Of a stretch of DNA of 64,000 nt, positions 1-7,602 are shown piece by piece. The notes beneath the pieces are model-generated. The model was given only the letters and a program-made list of their open reading frames with translations. It ran no database searches and had not been told where the DNA came from. The position numbers and the translations under genes are program-made. This stretch comes from JAICKN01 sp036489565. GTDB taxonomy: Bacteria > Acidobacteriota > Terriglobia > Terriglobales > Acidobacteriaceae. Location of the stretch: the NCBI GenBank assembly GCA_036489565.1, contig DASXFN010000086.1, forward strand, positions 1 to 64,000, written 5' to 3'. The number at the start of each line of letters is the position of its first letter. Within the stretch, counting starts at the first letter, position 1.

Positions 1-362
1 TCACCCTTGCTACCACGAAACTGTTCCTTGGGGACATAATATACCATATTGGAGACAGTTAAGTTGCGGGCGCTGTAGCGACGACCTTGCATGAGGCACA
101 TGCCTTGCAGAACCAAAATTCCAAAACTGAGGCACATTCTCCCAAGTTGTGCTTGCCGACATAGCCGACCGTAGGCGGTGGCCACCCAAGCCCAATTTTG
201 GCTTGAGGGGGGAATGAGTTTGAGTCATATATGGGCGGACATTTTCCAATTCCTCACACGCCGACAAACGCGTTATGTGCTGCCAACCGCCGGTGACGCA
301 GGATTTTGTAGGACAATGTTCTAAGAAGTTGCAAACGCAATTCTGAGTTTCTGTGGAGGACG
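1..362. other. Intergenic region with a hairpin repeat
   Basis: No convincing gene was found. Positions about 177-222 hold an imperfect inverted repeat (ggtggccacccaagcc facing ggcttgagggggga) that resembles the left arm of the longer repeats at 1535 and 3063. An open frame on the minus strand here runs through this repeat and has no protein-like composition. The last bases contain a ggagg ribosome binding site for the gene starting at 363. Confidence 0.5.
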
Positions 363-914
363 ATGCATTTGGAGGAAGTACTCATAATCGGGAATAATCT
401 GCCGGAGACCGCTTACCACGAAGCCGGACACATCATTGTGGCCACTGCACTTGGATTGGACTTGAGGCCGAAGGGCATCACGCTTTGGGAAGCTGGGACT
501 GACGTGATGGACGGATTGGCAGGCTATTGGGATCACGAAACCGATTGGGATAAGAACTTGCAATCTGTGCGTGCAGGACAGATCGCTCAATGGCGGAAAT
601 TTCCCAATGCCGACACTAGCGGAGCTAAACCCGACAATGATTACTTCTTCAACGTTGCGAGAGAACACTTTCCCGGTAGCGTTGTCAGCGACCTCTGGGA
701 AAGCACCACCGAGAAAGCCCATGCTTTACTTCAGTTGCATTGGGCTGCCGTCGTTGAAATTGCCGAAGCTCTTATAGCGGCTGACTGGTTGCCAGTGCCC
801 GAGAAGGAGCACCCCTTAGCAAAGCGAAAGAAACGTCTTGATGGGAAACAGCTTATGGAGATATTGGTCAAACACGGCATTTCGGCGCGAGTGCGACAAT
901 CAGTCAATGCCTAA
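363..914 (+). CDS. Stand-alone HEAGH (peptidase M41-like) protein
   Basis: This 183-residue protein has a zinc-protease motif close to its N-terminus: Ala-Tyr-His-Glu-Ala-Gly-His at residues 17-23, the arrangement seen in the FtsH (M41) protease domain. There is no AAA ATPase domain, no transmembrane segment and no signal peptide. The remainder is rich in acidic residues and tryptophan and was not recognised. The start is supported by ggagg just upstream. Its stop overlaps the stop of the convergent minus-strand frame at 911. I infer a small metal-dependent protein; whether it is a protease is open, because a third metal ligand could not be identified. Confidence 0.6.
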   Translation: MHLEEVLIIGNNLPETAYHEAGHIIVATALGLDLRPKGITLWEAGTDVMDGLAGYWDHETDWDKNLQSVRAGQIAQWRKFPNADTSGAKPDNDYFFNVAREHFPGSVVSDLWESTTEKAHALLQLHWAAVVEIAEALIAADWLPVPEKEHPLAKRKKRLDGKQLMEILVKHGISARVRQSVNA

Positions 915-1209
915 ATACCGCCGTGGAACATGACTTCGCAGTCGTCGCCTTTCGCGAAGCCAAACGGATCCTGTTTTGGTGAGAAAACACTATCGGGGTC
1001 GTAGCCGAAACGACGGAACGATTCGTGCCGCAGCAGCCAAGCGAAGAACGGATACTCGTCACAGAGTGCTTCGGCGACGGGATGAGTTGCAATCACTCCT
1101 GCGCTCTGAGTGAAGTGCTTGGCGAGTTTGACGGCGTGCGTTGTTTTGATTCGATGGAGGTACGGAAACTTGGCGTGGCCCAGCTTTTCTTTTGTTTTCT
1201 GCCGACATT
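911..1209 (-). pseudogene. Remnant of an unrecognised gene, N-terminus missing
   Basis: A GTG at 1096 gives a 61-residue protein with coding character (HPVAEALCDEYPFFAWLLRH near its start, ending in MFHGGI). The same frame stays open and protein-like upstream to an in-frame stop at about 1207-1209 (for example KLGHAKFPYLHRIKTTHAVK), but this extension has no ATG, GTG or TTG. The upstream DNA is a mosaic of hairpin repeats. The simplest reading is the 3' end of a gene whose 5' part was lost or replaced. A genuine 61-residue protein from the GTG is the alternative. The family is not recognised. Confidence 0.4.
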
Positions 1210-1534
1210 ATTTTCAACTGAGGGTGCCCTATCCTTTTCGCGCATTTGGCGAAAGGGTGGGAGGCAAATCTGTGCGCATCTCTCCGGCCGCTGTAACAAT
1301 CGAGCGAAAAGCAACGGTGGCTTTCCAACCGGGATCCCGTCGAAAGAATCAACGCACGGCGGGAAGAGTCAAAGACCCCGCCCTTCGCAAAAGAGGCGAA
1401 AGGGCGGGGCACCCGGCTGCCGCGGAGAGTGTGAAAAGGGGCCCCATTTGTTTTTCGTGCGTGTTCCCTCGGCGGCTAAAGCCGCGATATTTTATGGTCT
1501 ATCGGCACGACTGAAGTCGTGCCCTTCCCGTCGG
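1210..1534. repeat. Mosaic of hairpin repeats (includes REP family B copy 1)
   Basis: There is no gene here. Visible units are an imperfect hairpin near 1222-1262, a strong hairpin at 1376-1409 (ccccgcccttcgc paired with gcgaaagggcgggg), and a two-hairpin element at 1470-1523: ggcggctaaagccgc followed by a 20-base near-perfect palindrome centred on ctgaag at 1504-1523. The last element recurs at 4126, 19418 and, altered, at 23736. Such elements behave like REP sequences; their function here is unknown. Confidence 0.65.
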
Positions 1535-1656
1535 CGGGTGGCCCAGTCAAGCTCGATGTTGGCTTGAGTGAGAATTAGGAATGTATTCAAGCCCGATACT
1601 AACAGGAGATATTTTAAAAAATCCCCACACACCGAAAACCGCGTTGTGTGGGCCAC
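1535..1656 (+). repeat. Long dispersed repeat, family A copy 1
   Basis: A unit of about 122 bases that recurs in the same orientation at 3063-3183 with high identity by eye. It has two inverted repeats: ggtggcccagtcaagc facing gcttgagtgag, and cccacaca facing tgtgtggg around a cgaaaaccgcg loop. The two copies flank the hydrolase gene at 1703-2890 as direct repeats. Confidence 0.75.
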
Positions 1657-1702
1657 TCGCCTCACGTCCTGATTAAGGAAGAGCGATTGACCCTGCACTA
1701 GA

Positions 1703-2890
1703 TCAAGAGGGTTTCTGCGCGGCACGAAACCGTACGTCCATAAAGTGCTTCGGAACGCCATTCTCAGCCGGGGTCCTTGCGAGAAACGCCTTCGCCGACG
1801 CGTCATGTTTCAGGTGGGCATCCAAGAAGGTCAAAGTATAGAGCGCAACCCAGCCATAACTCGTGTTGGCATCGTCCCGTCCGTAATCTGCTATTTGGTT
1901 TTCCGCAAAGCGCTGTGCGCTCTCCCTGCGTTGAAACATCGAACTGAACTCGGGGTGTGACATGCCCAGCATATTCACGGTAAGGAGATCGCCCTGTATC
2001 CAGGCGTTCAGAATATTTGGACCAATTTTGTCTGCCGGAGGAACGTCGTCGTTTTCCAAATTTTCAAGGCTCACATTTCGCGTGAAGAAAAGAAGCGGGA
2101 TGGTCATTCGCTCCGGGTGAATGTCCCCGGCCCTTTTCACGAGACCGGGGAAATAGCGCATGCTGCCGTCCAGGGATACCAGGGCATCGATGCGAGGATC
2201 GCGTGCCGCTGCAAACAGGCTCGAAATACCTCCCCAACTCCAGCTGACCACAGCGACATTGGAGGAATCCGCGTCGGGAAGTGACTTGGCATAACTGATA
2301 AGAAAAGAAATGTCGAGGGCCTGCGCATTGATCCCAGCCAGATCGTCCGTCATGTCGCGCGTTGATACTCCCATCGACGGGCTTGCGAGAACCACATAGC
2401 CATGACTGGCGAGATACTCGCACAGATCGGCATTCTCCCACGAAACGGAGGAATCGCTGGGGGCGTAGATAAGAACTGGATAGTGCCCTTTTGCCGGCTT
2501 CGCATCCCGCACCGCCCACAGCGGGATATCAAACGACGTCTTCAATAGCGAACGCCATCGATTCTGTTCAGGACTGGGCGCGTCGAAGTGGATCTCTGTG
2601 TCGGCAAGCTGCGCATAGTCGCCGACCGTCATCGGTTTGCCTGTGCTTCTCAGCGATGGATACCAGATCAACGTTTGCAGTGGACGGACATCATCGCCCG
2701 CAGAAAACTTTGACGAGTTCTTGGGAGAAGCCGGGTAAGTGCGTGAGCGATCGTACTGATCGACGGCCTTCAAACCCACCGGATACGGCCCCGGCTTTTG
2801 CAGAAATCGAAATGGTGATGTTTGGGAGGTTGCGAATAAAGAACCAGGGCATACGCACAACGCGATGGCAATGAAAATCCTCGCTGTCAA
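1703..2890 (-). CDS. Secreted alpha/beta hydrolase
   Basis: This 395-residue protein starts with a signal peptide of about 20 residues (hydrophobic IFIAIALCVCPGSLFA). The rest fits the alpha/beta hydrolase fold of the dienelactone hydrolase / PAF-acetylhydrolase type: an entry strand with PVLIYAPSDSS, an Asp-Gly in VSLDGSM, a likely catalytic His in MLGMSHPEF, and a nucleophile elbow VVSWSWGG. The elbow has Ser instead of the first Gly of the usual Gly-X-Ser-X-Gly. Export to the periplasm or outside is expected and the substrate cannot be named. It stands alone between two direct copies of repeat family A, which may mean the segment is mobile or can be lost by recombination. Confidence 0.75.
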   Translation of the reverse strand: MTARIFIAIALCVCPGSLFATSQTSPFRFLQKPGPYPVGLKAVDQYDRSRTYPASPKNSSKFSAGDDVRPLQTLIWYPSLRSTGKPMTVGDYAQLADTEIHFDAPSPEQNRWRSLLKTSFDIPLWAVRDAKPAKGHYPVLIYAPSDSSVSWENADLCEYLASHGYVVLASPSMGVSTRDMTDDLAGINAQALDISFLISYAKSLPDADSSNVAVVSWSWGGISSLFAAARDPRIDALVSLDGSMRYFPGLVKRAGDIHPERMTIPLLFFTRNVSLENLENDDVPPADKIGPNILNAWIQGDLLTVNMLGMSHPEFSSMFQRRESAQRFAENQIADYGRDDANTSYGWVALYTLTFLDAHLKHDASAKAFLARTPAENGVPKHFMDVRFRAAQKPS

Positions 2891-3062
2891 GATCTCGGTT
2901 CTCCCATCTCTGCGCGTGAAGAGCCCTCAGGTTGATTCACTATTCGGCAGCCAATCAGCCCTACGTCGTGATTGCCGCGTTTAATTCTTTCTATCTTAGC
3001 GCTTATGGAAGTCTCATCCACGGCAGGCAGCATCTCTGCAGAGGTGCAATGAATTCGGCACG

Positions 3063-3183
3063 CGGGTGGCCCACTCAAGCTCGATGTTGGCTTCAGTGGG
3101 AATCAGGAATGTATTCAATCCCCACACTAGCAGGAGACGATTTTTAAAAATCCCCACACAACGAAAACCGCGTTGTGTGGGCC
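3063..3183 (+). repeat. Long dispersed repeat, family A copy 2
   Basis: Direct copy of the element at 1535-1656 with the same two inverted repeats. The best conserved stretches are the first arm (cccactcaagctcgatgttg) and the terminal hairpin cccacacaacg ... cgttgtgtggg. Several substitutions and one or two single-base length differences separate the copies. Confidence 0.75.
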
Positions 3184-3220
3184 ATCCCTGCATACGTTTT
3201 TGTAGATGTAACATACCTCC

Positions 3221-3588
3221 ATGATCCGTACACTGGCGATCGCTTCATTCTTGGTGCTTTTTTCTTCCGCCCCTAAGACGATGGAACAACCGCTGTTAAG
3301 GATTGCGAATTGGAGATTGATCCGAGCCAGCTTGCGGCTTATCGAGACGCGCTTAAAGAAGAGATTGCTACTTCTATCCGCGTCGAACCTGGCGTCCGAA
3401 TCTTATACGCGGTCGCCGTGAAAGACCATCCGACGCAGATCAGAATCTTCGAGACGTATGCGAGCCAAGCTGCCTACGAAGCGCATCTTCAAACTCCACA
3501 CTTCAAAAAATATAAAACCCAAACGCAGGGCATGGTGAAATCTCTGAAACTTATCGAGACCGAGCCAATTCTGTTGGGTGCGAAATAA
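3221..3588 (+). pseudogene. Antibiotic-biosynthesis-monooxygenase (ABM) protein, frameshifted
   Basis: From 3221 a signal-like N-terminus (MIRTLAIASFLVLFSSA) reads to LLRIA. The sensible continuation (ELEIDPSQLAAYRDALKEEI ... FETYASQAAYEAHLQTPHFK) lies in the next frame and runs to 3588. Adding one G in gcgaattggag near 3306-3308 would restore RIAELEIDP and one reading frame of about 120 residues. The second part matches the dimeric alpha+beta barrel ABM domain, with the typical HLQTPHFKKY segment. A TTG at 3310 could start a 92-residue cytoplasmic version. The choice is between a recent single-base deletion, a sequencing or assembly error, and a short protein from the TTG. Confidence 0.7.
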
Positions 3589-3798
3589 ACAACGCCATGA
3601 AAGCAAATCGAACTTCAAGCGTGTGGCGGACAACCTGGCGGCGCAAGATGCCGCAGGCCGTGCGTTCTGGCATCGCCCGTGCTGGTCGAGATTGGACGGC
3701 GAGGACGCCCCGTCGCCCCATCGAACAAATGCGAAGTCATTCGCGGACACGAGTGTCCGCGCCACACAGAATTTTTTCTGGAAGAGTAGTGCAGGCCC
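3589..3798. other. Intergenic, one perfect hairpin
   Basis: No gene is supported. Near 3743-3765 there is a short strong inverted repeat (cgcggacac facing gtgtccgcg) followed by gccacac. An open frame on the plus strand is arginine-rich and looks non-coding. Confidence 0.45.
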
Positions 3799-3828
3799 TT
3801 GAATTTGGCGGGGGAGTTGTTCTATTCT
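3799..3828 (+). promoter_or_regulatory. Predicted sigma-70 promoter for the small RNA
   Basis: TTGAAT at 3799-3804 and TATTCT at 3823-3828 are separated by 18 bases, close to the vegetative -35/-10 consensus. This predicts a transcript start near 3835, just ahead of the 5' arm of the structured region. The assignment is by eye. Confidence 0.5.
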
Positions 3829-3834
3829 GCGATT

Positions 3835-4123
3835 ACACCGGAGAGGAGGTGGTCTGATGACAAGTTCTGATTGTAGTAATAGATGTGGGAATCAAAGACC
3901 AGGTGAGGTGGCTGAGACTTAGGGCGGTTGCTCTAAGAACCTTCGCAACTCGACCGGTGAGTAGGATTGGAACCATCCGGCGTAAAGGTCGCGCCGGTGC
4001 TTCGATGCAAGAACCCGGAGTTCGCAGAAGTGGTTACACTTTTTAGAGTGACCACCTCTTGGTCAATCCCAAGCAGTCCGCCGGAACGGCCCGCGGCTTA
4101 CAGAGTGCGGGCCGTTCTGTTTT
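3835..4123 (+). ncRNA. Candidate structured small RNA of unknown family
   Basis: About 290 bases with dense, mutually consistent secondary structure and no reading frame. A closing stem pairs gaggtggtc (3846-3854) with gaccacctc (4050-4058). Inside are cttagggc-ggtt-gctctaag, an 8-bp hairpin with a four-base loop; ggat...atcc directly followed by ccggcg...cgccgg; and gaac-ccgga-gttc. The 3' arm of the closing stem can instead fold locally (gtggttacact with agtgaccac), and the 5' ggtct can pair with agacc at 3896-3900, so two conformations are possible. A sigma-70-like promoter precedes it and an intrinsic terminator ends it. The nearest downstream gene starts about 370 bases after the terminator, which favours an independent RNA over a leader. 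The hallmarks of RNase P, tmRNA, SRP RNA and 6S RNA are absent. An acidobacterial RNA family such as Acido-1 is possible but unverified. Confidence 0.6.
4084..4123 (+). terminator. Intrinsic terminator of the small RNA
   Basis: An 11-bp perfect stem gaacggcccgc (4084-4094) / gcgggccgttc (4107-4117) with a 12-base loop, followed by tgtttt. This is a textbook rho-independent terminator on the plus strand. Confidence 0.75.
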
Positions 4124-4125
4124 CT

Positions 4126-4180
4126 GGCGGCTCAAGCCGCGGTAGTTTGTGGGCCGCTGCGCCACGACTGAAGTCGTGCC
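4126..4180 (+). repeat. REP family B copy 2
   Basis: ggcggctcaagccgc (4126-4140), a spacer of about 20 bases, then the near-palindrome gccacgactgaagtcgtgcc (4161-4180) and cttccc. Same layout and orientation as the copy at 1470-1523. It begins directly behind the small RNA terminator. Confidence 0.7.
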
Positions 4181-4492
4181 CTTCCCAAAACCGATCTGCA
4201 TTAAACCAATCTGCATTACGAAAGCAATTTTGTGAGACAGTCGAGTCAATTCAGGATCCGAAGTAAGCAGGGCGTCTTTGATTAAGGTTCTGATTAAGGC
4301 CGACTAAGGCTCCTAGTTAAGTCTCCCGGTAAAATTTTCGGGATCAATCATTGACGCCTAAGTAGCACTCCGTAACCTTCCCGGAAAATCTTCTGATTTG
4401 CCTGATTGTGCGAATTGTTTGCTGCGTACATGATTTCTTCGTGGTTCAGGGGGCCCGGCTTTCCAAGCTGGGCAGGGGGTCTCTGTTGAAGT
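4181..4492. other. Intergenic leader region of the propeller gene
   Basis: No gene is seen. A gattaaggttctgattaaggccgac tract around 4277-4300 is internally repetitive. gggcccggctttccaagctgggc near 4450-4472 is a short imperfect hairpin ahead of the next start codon. No clear promoter was assigned. Confidence 0.35.
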
Positions 4493-6247
4493 ATGGATAC
4501 ACATAAACGCGTGCACTTGGTTCGCAGCCATCATTTGTCTTATTTCGCTCTTCCCATTCTTTTTCTTTTTTCCTTTACGGTCGTTGCTTCCGCCTCGCCT
4601 GTGATTACCGTGCTTTCTCCTAAGAGCGCTTCCGGGGGATCTCCGGTTTTTTATGAAGCCTATGCGGTCAGCGCGGGGTGCAGTAAAGGCGTTTCCTCAA
4701 TGCGCATTTACACGGCGCCGGGGGTGATTGCGTATAAGGCGAGCGGCGGGCACCTGGAAACATTCGTCAAATTAAAAGCGGGAAGTTACAACACGGTGGT
4801 GCAGGCCTGGGACAATTGTGGCGGGGTGTCCAAGACGGCGGTGCCATTGAAGGTGAATTCCGCGGCTGGCGTGACCGTGTATTTGCCCGTGGGCAAATCG
4901 GACAGCGCGCCCGTCCACTTTGCGGCGTCGGCGCAAAATCCGGCGTGCGCGAAGGGGATGAGTGCAGTGCGGATTTACACGGGGCCGGGCGTGAGTCCGT
5001 ACACAATGCCAGGCGCGCAGCTTGACGCTTACGTCGCGCTGCCTTCCAAAGGCTACGTGCCCGTGGTGCAGGCGTGGGACAACTGCGGGCACGTTTTCAA
5101 GTCTTCGTTTTCGCTTGCCGTCTCTGGCGGGAGTGACGGCTACCTTTACGGCTCGTACGGGACGGAGGACAAAGGCGTTGTGCAATTGAATATCGCCGCG
5201 GACGGCACCATGAGCAATCCGAACGGCAGCGGCGGTCCGCCGTTGTATGCGGCAGCCGGAGCGTTCTCAATGGCCGCTGATCCGGGCGGATGGTTTGTAT
5301 ATGTTTCGGCGAACAAAGGCATTTATGGTTTTGCGGTGAATCCGAAGAATGGTTCACTCACCGGGATTGCGGGGTCACCGTTTGCTGCCCCGCAAGCCAC
5401 TTTGGCCATGGATCCCTCTGGAAATTTTCTTTATGTCACGGCAAACAGTGCCATGGCAAACAGCATTACAACATACCGGATTGATCGCTCCAGCGGAGTT
5501 TTGACGCCGACAAAAAAGACGACGACGATTCCGCAGGGAAGTGGCCAGTTTACGATTTCAAACCAATATCTTTACCTGCTGGGTTCGTCGCAGCCGATGG
5601 AAATTCTGGGATACGCGTTGGACGCTAGCAGCGGAGCTTTGCGCGCGGTCCCGGGCAGTCCTTACAAGAGTCTTGGCGAGGCGACGGCCTCGGGAGGAAC
5701 GCAAGGTGGGGCGAAAGAATCGTTGCTGGTCCTTGCCTCGTCGAACGAATATCTTTTTGCCGGGGCGGACGTGAGCGGCTCGGATGAAATCAACGGGGAA
5801 GTATTCACGTATGTCATTAACAACAGTACAGGAGCGCTCGCGCCGATTTCGCGGCCGCCGCTTTTGGCTCCGCGGCAGAACCAGCAGTTAACCAACGTAT
5901 GGGCGGACCGGCAGGGAAAGTTCGTGTGGACGATGTGGCAAGATACGGCTGACGCGAACAGCAGCGTTGCGACGTACGACGTGAAAAGTGACGGCAGCCT
6001 GGTGCCGACGGGTTTTGTTCTGAGCACTCCCTATGCCGGCGCGTTTAATTTTCTTCATGAGGACGGCACCGGTAAGCATTTGTTCAGCTTCTGGCAGGGC
6101 TCGGGGCAACAGGGCGAAGCGACGTGGGACGTTGTAAATGGAGACCTGGTGATGGCTTCCCATGTGGCACTGGAGCAGAGTTTTCCGTCGTTTGCATCGC
6201 TCGCGATGCAGAATTTGGAAGCGGTGGTGAGGAAGCGTCCGAATTGA
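4493..6247 (+). CDS. Secreted lactonase-like seven-bladed propeller protein with Ig-like repeats
   Basis: This 584-residue protein has a long N-region and a hydrophobic segment (about residues 17-35, YFALPILFLFSFTVVASAS) typical of a signal peptide. Two related N-terminal modules of about 90 residues follow, each containing Arg-Ile-Tyr-Thr, a proline-glycine turn and VVQAWDNCG, probably Ig-like with a conserved Cys pair. From about residue 215 the repeats (FSMAADPGGWFVYVS, FAVNPKNGSLTGIAGSPF) match the lactonase/YncE beta-propeller family common in soil acidobacteria. The protein is expected outside the cytoplasm. Binding or scaffolding is as likely as enzymatic activity. Confidence 0.75.
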   Translation: MDTHKRVHLVRSHHLSYFALPILFLFSFTVVASASPVITVLSPKSASGGSPVFYEAYAVSAGCSKGVSSMRIYTAPGVIAYKASGGHLETFVKLKAGSYNTVVQAWDNCGGVSKTAVPLKVNSAAGVTVYLPVGKSDSAPVHFAASAQNPACAKGMSAVRIYTGPGVSPYTMPGAQLDAYVALPSKGYVPVVQAWDNCGHVFKSSFSLAVSGGSDGYLYGSYGTEDKGVVQLNIAADGTMSNPNGSGGPPLYAAAGAFSMAADPGGWFVYVSANKGIYGFAVNPKNGSLTGIAGSPFAAPQATLAMDPSGNFLYVTANSAMANSITTYRIDRSSGVLTPTKKTTTIPQGSGQFTISNQYLYLLGSSQPMEILGYALDASSGALRAVPGSPYKSLGEATASGGTQGGAKESLLVLASSNEYLFAGADVSGSDEINGEVFTYVINNSTGALAPISRPPLLAPRQNQQLTNVWADRQGKFVWTMWQDTADANSSVATYDVKSDGSLVPTGFVLSTPYAGAFNFLHEDGTGKHLFSFWQGSGQQGEATWDVVNGDLVMASHVALEQSFPSFASLAMQNLEAVVRKRPN

Positions 6248-6274
6248 TGTTTGCAGGTTGAGCAATTTCAGCGC

Positions 6275-6328
6275 GGCCCTAAAGGGCCTTGTTATTTGTT
6301 TTAGTTGCGCGGCTCCTAAAGAGCCGCG
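6275..6328 (+). terminator. Double hairpin terminator / REP-like element
   Basis: ggccc-taaa-gggcc (6275-6288) is followed by ttgttatttgtttt, then cgcggctc-ctaaa-gagccgcg (6308-6328) and ttt. Both hairpins share the ctaaa loop, so they may be a duplicated element. The first can terminate the propeller gene. Confidence 0.6.
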
Positions 6329-6483
6329 TTTCCACATCGCGAAGGTCGCTGGCAAGCGCATGAGCGAGTTGTTTTTCATTTATTTCCTCTAACAATTGAA
6401 TTTTCTTCCGAGTCTGCCGATGGGATAGGCACTGCTTGGGCCGAGGTGCGGCCAAATCCTGCTCATTTGAGATCGGAGTTAGC

Positions 6484-7356
6484 ATGAGGAAATTACGGAG
6501 CGGAGCGACGGCCGCATGGATCAATTACGCGATGTGCGCACTTTTGTTTGCGCTGGGTTCATTCGCGATGGCCACGCCGGACGAGGGAAGTTCTGCTACA
6601 AAAACGACCATGGCGAGCGCGAGCAGCGATGTAGCCGAGGATTCCGTCGCTCCTCCAGCGCAGAAGTTGCAGCCGCCGTCGGCTGCGAAGCCGCGGGCAT
6701 TTGAGTCGGCAGGGAGAATTGGAATTGGAGTGAAGGTCTCATCGCTGGGCGTGGGATTTGAAGCGGCGGTTCCGGTGATGAGCCGTGCAAATATTCGCGC
6801 GGGTTTTAACCTGTTCAATTACGACCGCACCTTGAGTCAGGACGGCGTGAGCTACGTGGGGAAATTAAACTTCCGTTCCAGCGAGGCTTATTTTGACTGG
6901 TTTCCGTTTGGAGGCTCGTTTCATTTGAGCCCCGGCGTGATGCTTTACAACGGAAACAAGATCACTGCGGACGCGTCGGTACCGCCGAATCAAACTTTCA
7001 GCTTCAACGGGCAGGACTATGCCAGCGATGCGAATGATCCGCTGACGGGAGATGCGAAGCTGGACTTCAGGAGAGTGGATCCGGCATTTGTTTTGGGATG
7101 GGGAAACCTGGCGCCGCGTGGGCGCAACCACTGGAGCATCCCTGTGGAGTTCGGCGCGGTTTACCAGAATGTGCCGCGACTGCTGCTGAATTTTTCCGGC
7201 AGCGCATGCGATGCGGGCGGAGTGAATTGCCAGCCAGTCGCCGGGGACGCATCATTCCAGAGTAATTTGCAGGCGGAGCGGAACAAGCTGAACCACGACC
7301 TTGCGCCCTTCAAGTTTTATCCGGTGATTTCGATTGGGTTCGGATATAAATTCTAA
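6484..7356 (+). CDS. Outer-membrane beta-barrel protein, unknown function
   Basis: This 290-residue protein begins at the ATG behind cggag at about 6474. A signal peptide covers about residues 1-31 (MCALLFALGSFAMA). A low-complexity Ala/Ser/Pro linker leads to a domain of alternating aromatic and polar strands (VGFEAAVPV, IRAGFNLFNY, FHLSPGVMLYNG) ending in GFGYKF, the terminal aromatic expected for BAM-assembled barrels. It resembles generic OmpA/OmpW-like barrels, but no specific family was recognised. Codons upstream of 6484 stay open from a TTG at 6436 but lack a signal-peptide-like start. Confidence 0.65.
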   Translation: MRKLRSGATAAWINYAMCALLFALGSFAMATPDEGSSATKTTMASASSDVAEDSVAPPAQKLQPPSAAKPRAFESAGRIGIGVKVSSLGVGFEAAVPVMSRANIRAGFNLFNYDRTLSQDGVSYVGKLNFRSSEAYFDWFPFGGSFHLSPGVMLYNGNKITADASVPPNQTFSFNGQDYASDANDPLTGDAKLDFRRVDPAFVLGWGNLAPRGRNHWSIPVEFGAVYQNVPRLLLNFSGSACDAGGVNCQPVAGDASFQSNLQAERNKLNHDLAPFKFYPVISIGFGYKF

Positions 7357-7461
7357 AAAACCAGCGCGGAAATCGTTCTACACCGCCAGCGAATACTACC
7401 GTGGCCGGAGCCTTTTTCCATTATTGCCCCCACTTGTCATACAGTGGCCGAATCCCCCACT

Positions 7462-7512
7462 AGTCATCCTGAGCGGAGTCGATTTTCGCGCTTACGCGAA
7501 AATCTGTGTCAA
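7462..7512 (+). repeat. REP family C copy (gtcatcctgagcg type)
   Basis: gtcatcctgagcggagtcgat followed by a perfect short hairpin attttcgcg-cttac... with cgcgaaaat. Related units lie at 24777-24840 and 36220-36282. It sits in the 246-base gap before folC. Confidence 0.5.
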
Positions 7513-7602
7513 GGACTGCGCGAAATTCGCCGCCATACTTTAGAATTTTCATCAGAGGCCTAATGGGCAGCGCTCCGCACATCGTGCGCCTCTTCACATT
7601 GC

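Noticed and set aside
10..267. Minus-strand 85-codon frame at the left edge
   Set aside because: It runs through a hairpin repeat and has no protein-like composition.
3597..3857. Plus-strand arginine-rich frame after the ABM gene
   Set aside because: Composition is non-coding, and the frame runs through a hairpin and the small RNA promoter.
3905..3945. A ctgaga segment in the small RNA suggesting a TPP riboswitch
   Set aside because: The other TPP-riboswitch elements are absent and no thiamin gene follows.
3835..4123. The plus-strand small RNA as 6S, SRP RNA, tmRNA, RNase P RNA or a T-box leader
   Set aside because: None of the conserved cores of those RNAs was found by eye, and the zapA-linked segment at 36305-36525 is the better 6S candidate.
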